Positions 19,347 to 25,443 of a stretch of 25,443 nt of DNA are shown here, one piece after another. The position numbers were made by a program, and so were the translations under genes. Source of the DNA: Ophioceras dolichostomum. Its lineage: Eukaryota > Ascomycota > Sordariomycetes > Magnaporthales > Ophioceraceae. The notes beneath the pieces are model-generated. The model worked only from the letters and a program-made list of their open reading frames with translations. It had not been told where the DNA came from and made no database searches. Position 1 is the first letter of the stretch; the number at the start of each line of letters is the position of its first letter. Location of the stretch: assembly GCA_003049485.1 (NCBI GenBank), contig PYST01000469.1, forward strand, positions 1-25,443. The letters are read 5' to 3'.

Positions 19347-20793
19347 GTTGGCTAGTTCTCGGTCCTCCCTTTGTCGACTTCTCTTTACTGGCGAAAGGAA
19401 ATTGAAGACGAGAGTCGCGGGAAGCCAATTTGTTTGTTATGTTTGTCGTTCGTCGTTTAAATTCGCGGTAAGAAACAAAGCGTAGTTGAAGAATGATGAT
19501 GAAATGATCACAGATTGGAAAAGGGGGCCGTACAATAGTATAAGCTCGTAAAGAAAATATCAATGGTTGGATAACAAATCTCTGTTAATCCCAAGAATAA
19601 ATACTCGAGGGAGAGGGAAATCATATTGACATGTACCTATATATGGACAGGTTTTTTTTCATCCCACCTAAAGCGTGAAAATCATTCCTGCAATGGCCTC
19701 GAGTCTGCGCATATCTGCGCATCACACTTCAGAGCGATGTGAGGGAGAGCACGTACGCGCTCAACAGGCGAGGTTCACCTCATTCGAACTCTCTTACGAT
19801 CTCCGGTTCAATCTGCAGCATCACAGGGGAGCCGATCCACAGTTCGGCAAAGACGCGGGAAGTGGACGGGTAACAAGCGTGCGTGCGACCCAAGCGAGGA
19901 GCCGAGACAGAGATCGACAAAAAGGGGGTTGAGGTCTGGTGCTTCACAACTTTACAACTACAGCAGACGAGACTCATCAGGTGTTGAAGATGCGCGGTGC
20001 ATGCGGTCAGGGGGAAAAAAGAAGCTACGGTCAGTGCTTTTGCCTGCCGGAGCCGGACGCGGAGCGCTGAATTGATGCTGAGTGATAAGTCTGGTGACAG
20101 AACGTTATGTTGAATCGATCGAGTGTGCGGCAGCCGGGAATACCCCTGAAAAAGACATTCCCCAGGCTGCGGCTCAGCAAGCCCAGGCCTGTTGACACCT
20201 CAAATGCCGCCGGGACGGCACGCTGTCCCATGCGACGGACCTTGACCCTGACCACACGTGGGACATCCGATCGGTGGGACTCTTTCAACTCGAGTCCCTC
20301 GTCGTCTCGATCCTTGGGTCCTGAATTTCTATCACTTTTCTTTTCTACCGTCTCCTCTCTCGCTGTCAGACGAAATTTTCATCTGAGATGGCGTGTGTCG
20401 AGGTCAGGGAATGGGTGTGTATAAGCCTTTTGGCGATCGACCATCATTGATTGAGTCTCTCTCATCGACACATGACTGATGATGAACGACGGCGGATTCT
20501 GGATCGATGATTCTACATACCTCGACGCCTCAGGAACTCACCGGTGCACATCAACCAAGCTTGGCGAGACTTTCGAGGTCTCCTCGACCTCCCTCCCACA
20601 TTCGCTCATGCACCGCATACGGGATGGAGCACGGAGAGGAGGGGCTCTCACGATACCGACGTTCTAGCCTCCTTCCCCTCTCCCCTTCAGGTTGTTCTCC
20701 TCGCCCATTTCGGATCGCCCATTCCCGCATCGTCCAAGCAGTCTCGTCCCAAAGTGGAATTAGCCAAAAACCCGAGCACACACGCTTGCTCGA

Positions 20794-20829
20794 GACGAGC
20801 GTGACGAACGTGACGAACGTGACGAGCCA
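20794..20829. repeat. 9-bp tandem repeat (GACGAACGT), about four copies
   Basis: Units GACGAGCGT, GACGAACGT, GACGAACGT, GACGAGCCA follow one another without gaps. The repeat contains ACGT and could bind a factor or be simple slippage. Confidence 0.75.
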
Positions 20830-22090
20830 TCCGCTCTGGGCCTTCAGCATGACCGGAAAGGGCTCGATTCGACCTCAGCGTTCGGGCCTTTCCGAATTCT
20901 GCCATTTGATCGTGAAGTTGGTGGTCATCGCTTCCGAACTCTCTTCACCTTGGCGGATACGCCTGCCAACGCGAACAAAAAGAAGAAGCTCGGCACCGAT
21001 GGGCCATTCTCCCATCTGGAAAGTGGCACTTTCATCGTCAGCTATTCTACGAAGAGGGGCAGACTGCAGGCACGTCTGAAACCAGCACTAGGGAGTCTGA
21101 GCGCACCCCGACACGACACCTGTTGGTGACCCCTCCATCTACATGCCTGGGCTACTTTCACAAGATCACACATTCCCCCTGCTCACGCACCACGCAGCTT
21201 GCGCTCAAGCCCCTGACAATTCACGTCATTCTTGCAGGACGCCAGGAGACCACTCGCAGTTCCCTAGCTTGAGTCATCCGTCATCTTGATTGATGAGGCC
21301 TGCCCAGCCAACAACCAACCCCGCGATGTTCGTTCCAGTGACTTCCCGTTCGTCTCAACCCTCGTCCCGTCCCCCAGTCTTGCGAGTCTCGTCCCGCGTT
21401 GGTGGCTGTTTCATAGGTGCTTCAATAATTCAGCCACCTCCAGTTTTGGGGGAGAGAAAACCTGCCATGACATGCTGTGCCGGCCGGTAACACACGGTTC
21501 CCCGTCGCCCCGGATCACCCAAAGATTGGCACGCTTCGGTTCATCAGAGACTACGCCGTAGAGCTGCATGGCCTTCCAAGCCCGCGTTACTTTGTAGCAC
21601 ATGTTTAGTAAACCACATCCATATTACATACCATTTAAGTACCTGGGTCTACTAGGTAGGCAATGAAGCGATTGTGGTTGGGTGACTCGGCGGGATGAGT
21701 TCCCAACCGGGGACAGTAATACCATCCATGTCCGGGCCATCGCCGTCACCACCACCCTCCCCGACGGCCTACGTTGAGCCTCTTATCTGCGGAACTCCGC
21801 CGATGCGGTGATGTCACACACCCGACACCGCCAACGAGCCAGCCCTCAACCGGCAAATCGGCCACACCGTAGAGCAATTTCGTGTGTGATGAATTCGAAT
21901 TTCTTGGAGAATACCCACTATGGATGTCGGTCGCTTATACACCACTGGTAGGTAATCATTAGCATGGAACACGTTACTCCGGACTTAACCGGACGATCGC
22001 CTTCCAAACTCCGCCATGCCCCGAGATACGCATCGCATGCTGGAACATCACGAGATGGGACTAGCAGACTCCGTCACTAGAAGCAGAATT

Positions 22091-22099
22091 TATATAAAT
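22091..22099 (+). promoter_or_regulatory. TATA-like box upstream of the SDR gene
   Basis: TATATAAAT lies 301 bases before the SDR ATG. This is rather far upstream for a fungal gene unless the 5' UTR is long, so confidence is low. Confidence 0.3.
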
Positions 22100-22105
22100 G
22101 GAAAG

Positions 22106-22133
22106 GGCGTCGCATCCTCGGCGTCGCATCCTC
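22106..22133. repeat. 14-bp direct duplication
   Basis: GGCGTCGCATCCTC occurs twice head to tail, followed by a partial third copy (GGCGG). It lies between the TATA-like box and the SDR start, so it may be within the transcript leader. Confidence 0.75.
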
Positions 22134-22391
22134 GGCGGCCTGTGATGAATAATGAATGGAAAGTCCTCTCACCCAACCGCGACGACTCCAGGCTAGGTAC
22201 GCACCGAGTCAACATATCCGATCCTCACATCATCAAAAACCTCTCACATGTACGGAGTGACCGAGGCAGAACCTCTGAGATCACCACGCACACCAACTTC
22301 GCTACTACTTAGTACCCAAGTACCCAACTAATAGTCCCTGAAAACCTACGACGCTAGCGAGGCGCACAAGCACACCGACAAAACATCCCAA

Positions 22392-23425
22392 ATGGCCACC
22401 GCCTTCATCCCCACCACGATCCCCACCGCCCTCCCCTCCTCGAAAATCCTCCCGACCCCCACCGACCGCCCCCTCACCTTCCTGATAACAGGCTGCTCCT
22501 CGGGCCTCGGCCTGGCGCTCGCCCGCGCCGTCCAGGCCGCCGGCCACAAACTCATCGCGACCAGCCGCAACCCGTCCCGCACGCCCGAGCTCATCTCGGA
22601 GATCGAGTCGCACAAGTCCGGCGGGAGGTGGCTCGCGCTGGACGTCGACAAGCCGGACTGTGGCAGGATCATCGACGAGCTGGAGGCGGAGGAGGGGACG
22701 CAGATCGACGTGTTGGTGAACAACGCGGGGTGGTCGGTGCATGGCGCCGTTGAGCTACTGGAGGACGACGAGGTGCGCGATCAGTTCGAGACGGTGTTTT
22801 TTGGTCCGTTGAGGCTTTGTCGCGCTGCAGTAGGATATATGAGGAAGAGGAGGTTTGGGGTCGTGATCAATGTTAGTTCGGGGGCGGGCATTGAGGGCAG
22901 GGAGAGCATGGGCGCTTATGCGGCTGCTAAGAGCGCGCTTGATGGTGAGTTCGAGGCGAGATCACTGTCTCTGTTATCCGATTCTAGAAAGCAGTCCCGT
23001 TCACTTGCTTACACTTCGCAGCCATATCCAAGGTCCTCTACAAGGAGGTAGCCGAGTTCAACGTCCGCGTCCTGACAGTTCACCTGGGGAGCTTCCGCAC
23101 CAACATGGGTAACGTTGTCCGGAAGGGGCGGGTCCCCTTCCCTGAGGACTACAGGGACACCGTGGTCGGGAAGACGGTGGACTTCATGGGCGCGGGCAAG
23201 TTCTCCGGCGACGGCGACCCGGAGAAGGCGGCCAAGGTCATCGTCGATGTGGCCACGGGGAAGAAAGGGACTGTTGGGGAGGGGCGCGAGGTGGAGATCA
23301 TATTGCCTTTGGGACGAGAGATGGTCCCGAGGTACAAGTTGCTTAGAGACAGGCTGGACCACGCCATTAAGGTGTTTGGGGAGGTCGCTGGGAGCGTGGC
23401 TGCCGATCCTAGCAAACCTTTTTGA
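22392..23425 (+). CDS. Short-chain dehydrogenase/reductase (classical SDR)
   Basis: Two exons, 22392-22944 and 23022-23425 (77-nt intron, phase 1), give 957 nt, 318 aa. The Rossmann fold carries TGCSSGLG (33-40) for the dinucleotide, a DV at about 84-85, NNAG at 110-113, catalytic Ser163 in INVSSGAG, and Tyr176/Lys180 in YAAAK, spaced as in classical SDRs. HLGSFRTNM after the active site corresponds to the family's PG-x-x-x-T region. The residues following the glycine motif (TSRNP) suggest NADP preference; this is family inference. It resembles fungal SDRs related to AYR1 and retinol-dehydrogenase-like reductases, but the substrate cannot be read. No signal peptide or membrane segment is evident. 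It is 16 kb from the precursor gene, so a tailoring role is not supported. Confidence 0.93.
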
Positions 23426-24330
23426 TTTGATGCTGAGAGTTCACTCTGGAGTATGACCACCACTGCTAAGTTAAGTTGTGTGAGGGGAAGATGAGGCGGT
23501 CCGAGAGCAGGAGTACGCCCAGCCGTCTCTATACTTAGTCCGTCTCACCTAGCTTTGTAGACCTTGCTACCACAGTTCAGTGGCAAGATGTCATCTTGAT
23601 CGAGATCAAAGCAAAAAAGATTTTATAATCATGTATGCAAGGTGCTCTATCGTAGTTAAAGAGTTCGGAGCGCACGGCTACGATCTCATCATTCTCATGT
23701 CCAAACATCAGACGATTGCGAATGCTCCGGCTGACGGTAGCTTTGATGTCTTTCCCCAGAGCCGAGGACCCTGCCAAGAACTTTGGGGCACCCCAATAGT
23801 CAGGATAGTGGTAGACGACAGGGAGGCGGCGTATTGACTGCAACCCATTGATGGAACTACTAAGTACCACTGCCTGTCAGACTTATTACACGCTCATAAG
23901 TGACGAGTTTGGAGGCGAATCGTCAAGCCCCATGCGCGAGCCAAACCTCCAAAATACCTAGATCGGCTGCGTTTTTGGCGATCCGAGCGAATCTGACAGG
24001 CTGGAGAAGTTCCATCGATGATTTGCTGTATGCCTACTCCTACTGACTGGGACGCTTTGCCCGGACGGGTAGTACGCGTCCTTGGCTACGACTGGGTGGT
24101 TCAGACATCGCCGCCGTCAGCTCTCATACCTTTGAAGCAGGGGCGGAAAGGAGAGCAAAGGTTATATATTGATGCCAAGATCCCAGTTATTCAACCAAAT
24201 CTCAGAACACTCTATCCGTCACCATCACTTAGTCAACCACGGAGAAAACAGTATCACTTCAAGATCCACTCTCGCTTCAATTCATATCACTTACAACTCA
24301 CTAGTTGCCAGAGTCTCAAAAATCGCTACC
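23426..24330. other. Intergenic region between SDR and secreted-protein genes
   Basis: About 0.9 kb with no recognised gene on either strand. It should hold the SDR 3' end and the promoter of the gene at 24331, including a TATATAT stretch at 24163-24169. Confidence 0.6.
24163..24169 (+). promoter_or_regulatory. TATA-like box of the secreted Gln/Gly-rich gene
   Basis: TATATAT lies 168 bases before the ATG at 24331, followed by a CA-rich leader, a common layout for strongly expressed fungal secreted-protein genes. Confidence 0.5.
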
Positions 24331-25345
24331 ATGCATCTCCCGTCCGCTGCTCAGATCGTCACCGCAGGCCTTGTAGCCCTCACCGTCCCCGCCCTCGCCG
24401 CGCCTGCCGCATTTGTAAGCCTGACCTCTCCATCCTTTCCCTGCGCTGTGCGCTCAGGTCTACTAAGTAATAGCTAGCACCCTCGAGCCAAATTCCAAGT
24501 CCAGGTCGAAGTCCAGCAGTGAACACTACTAACCCAACCGGTCTTTTGTTTGTTTGCTCCCCTGATTGCAGGGTGAAGACCCCGATCAAGGCCACAAGAG
24601 CGGTCAAGACAACAACAACAAGCACTGCTCGATTGGTCAGCAGGAAGGCCACCACAACGGCTTCAAGCCCGCTAGCGGCTACGGCGACGCCATCACGTTC
24701 CCCAGCGGCGAGAAGCACCATCCCCGCCAGCAGTTCCCTGGCCAGCCGGGCCAGCTCCCCGGCCAGCAGCCTGGCCAGCAACCTGGTCAGCAGCCGGGCC
24801 AAGGCGCTGGTTCTGGTAAGGGCAAGGGCAATGGAAACGGCAACGGCAACGGCAACGGCAACGGAAAGGGCAAGGGCCAGGGCCAGGGCCAGGGCGGCAA
24901 TGGCAATGGAAAAGGGAAGGGTAATGGCAACGGCGGTAGCAATGGCGGGGGCAAGGGCAACGGGGACGGTCAGGGGCAGGGACAGCAGCCCGGTCAGGGC
25001 CTGCAGTTCCCCGGTCAGGGTCAGCAGTTCCCCGGTCAGGGGCAGCAGTTTCCTGGTCAGGGACAACAGCTCCCCGGTCAAGGCCAGGGCGCCGGCAAGA
25101 ATGGAGTGGCGAATGTGAACGAGAACAAGGGCGAGGGGGATGGTGAGAAGAAGAAGTCTGGCTTCGGTGGCGGCGAGCAGCAGCAAGAGTCGGAGAAGGG
25201 CGGCTTTGGCCAGGGCTCCTCTGGGAAGGGTGATGGGCAGGAGCAGGGACATGGCGGTCAGGAGCAGGGCCACGGGAAGCAACAGGGTTATGGACAGGAG
25301 CAGGGTCACGGTTTTGGCGGCTACGGTTCCGGAGGTCACGAGTAA
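24331..25345 (+). CDS. Secreted Gln/Gly-rich low-complexity protein
   Basis: Two exons, 24331-24414 and 24572-25345 (157-nt intron, phase 0), give 858 nt, 285 aa. Exon 1 encodes almost exactly the signal peptide (hydrophobic core TAGLVALTVPALA, then APAAF). The mature part begins GEDPDQGHKSGQDNNNKHC and holds a PGQ-rich block, a Gly-Asn/Gly-Lys dipeptide run, four FPGQGQQ-type heptads (about 25002-25085), and a Gln-Gly-His-rich tail. Only one cysteine is evident. No Kex2-repeat array, GPI-anchor signal or known domain is seen. It is likely intrinsically disordered, perhaps a wall- or surface-associated protein; the function is not recognised. The ATG at 24331 was chosen because it directly precedes the signal peptide and the intron then restores a single long frame. 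Confidence 0.82.
24721..25085 (+). repeat. In-frame Gln/Gly coding repeats
   Basis: PGQQ-type units (from about 24735), a run of GGCAACGGCAACG-type hexamers encoding Gly-Asn, and four 21-nt FPGQGQQ heptad units near the end. They are in frame and coding, so expansion or contraction keeps the protein open. Confidence 0.75.
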
Positions 25346-25443
25346 GGGTGGATTGTGTCAGACGGAGGGTGCACCAGATTGTTGTTATTATTGTTGTGTT
25401 TTCGTGGTCAGGGCGAAAACTCTGATCTCTACGGATTACCAAT

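Larger units (their letters stand above)
19347..22391. other. 3-kb intergenic region without a recognised gene
   Basis: It separates the divergent 7TM (minus) and SDR (plus) genes and must carry both promoters. Open frames such as 20507-21079 (plus) are Ser/Arg/Pro-rich with no domain, membrane segment or convincing splice pattern. Two small tandem repeats (20794-20829 and 22106-22133) and a TATA-like box (22091) are the only defined elements seen. Confidence 0.55.

Noticed and set aside
20507..21079. Plus-strand 190-codon open frame in the 3-kb gap
   Set aside because: Composition (Ser, Arg, Pro, His) and the embedded 9-bp tandem repeat suggest chance; no domain, signal peptide or splice continuation.
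24380..25339. Minus-strand 319-codon open frame rich in Leu/Ala
   Set aside because: Antisense of the Gln/Gly-rich repeats; its apparent hydrophobicity comes from reverse-complemented Gln/Gly codons, and it crosses the intron of the real gene.
1..25443. tRNA or rRNA genes
   Set aside because: I looked in the intergenic regions for T-loop (GGTTCGANTCC-like) signatures and cloverleaf arms and found none convincing; a covariance-model scan would be decisive.

Overview
The window comes from a filamentous ascomycete (Pezizomycotina; Sordariomycetes is likely but not proven). The grounds are genes split by short GT..AG introns of about 70-390 nt with GTRNGT-like donors and CTRAC-like branch sites, GC-rich third codon positions, and protein families typical of these fungi: UstYa/DUF3328, Zn2Cys6 regulator, fungal rhodopsin-like 7TM protein, and a Kex2-processed repeat precursor. 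All functions below were read from the sequence without database searches.

Layout from left to right: a UCH-type ubiquitin hydrolase (minus, 3' end cut by the window edge); a four-exon UstYa-like oxidase gene (minus, 1779-2910); about 2.7 kb with no recognised gene; a single-exon secreted precursor (plus, 5574-6077) holding fourteen Trp-Asp-Val units and one degenerate unit; a TPR-SET protein (plus, 7170-10271); about 1.9 kb of non-coding sequence; a six-exon Zn2Cys6 transcription factor (plus, 12191-16289); a five-exon rhodopsin-like 7TM protein (minus, 17495-19346); about 3 kb with no recognised gene; a short-chain dehydrogenase (plus, 22392-23425); and a secreted Gln/Gly-rich low-complexity protein (plus, 24331-25345). 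Each complete multi-exon model closes in frame, with exon phases matching at every junction.

The most interesting content is the pair formed by the UstYa-like gene and the repeat precursor. In known fungal dikaritin pathways (ustiloxin, phomopsin, asperipin-2a), a secreted multi-copy precursor is cut by Kex2 at Lys-Arg and the released cores are oxidatively cyclised by UstYa-family enzymes. This locus has both parts, transcribed divergently. The core is unusual: once Lys-Arg and a strikingly regular run of X-Ala/X-Pro dipeptides are removed, only Trp-Asp-Val remains, and three units consist of bare WDV-KR. The locus could therefore encode an undescribed tripeptide RiPP with Trp, not Tyr, as the aromatic residue. 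Cluster boundaries, and any role for the SET protein, Zn2Cys6 regulator, 7TM protein or SDR, are inference only.
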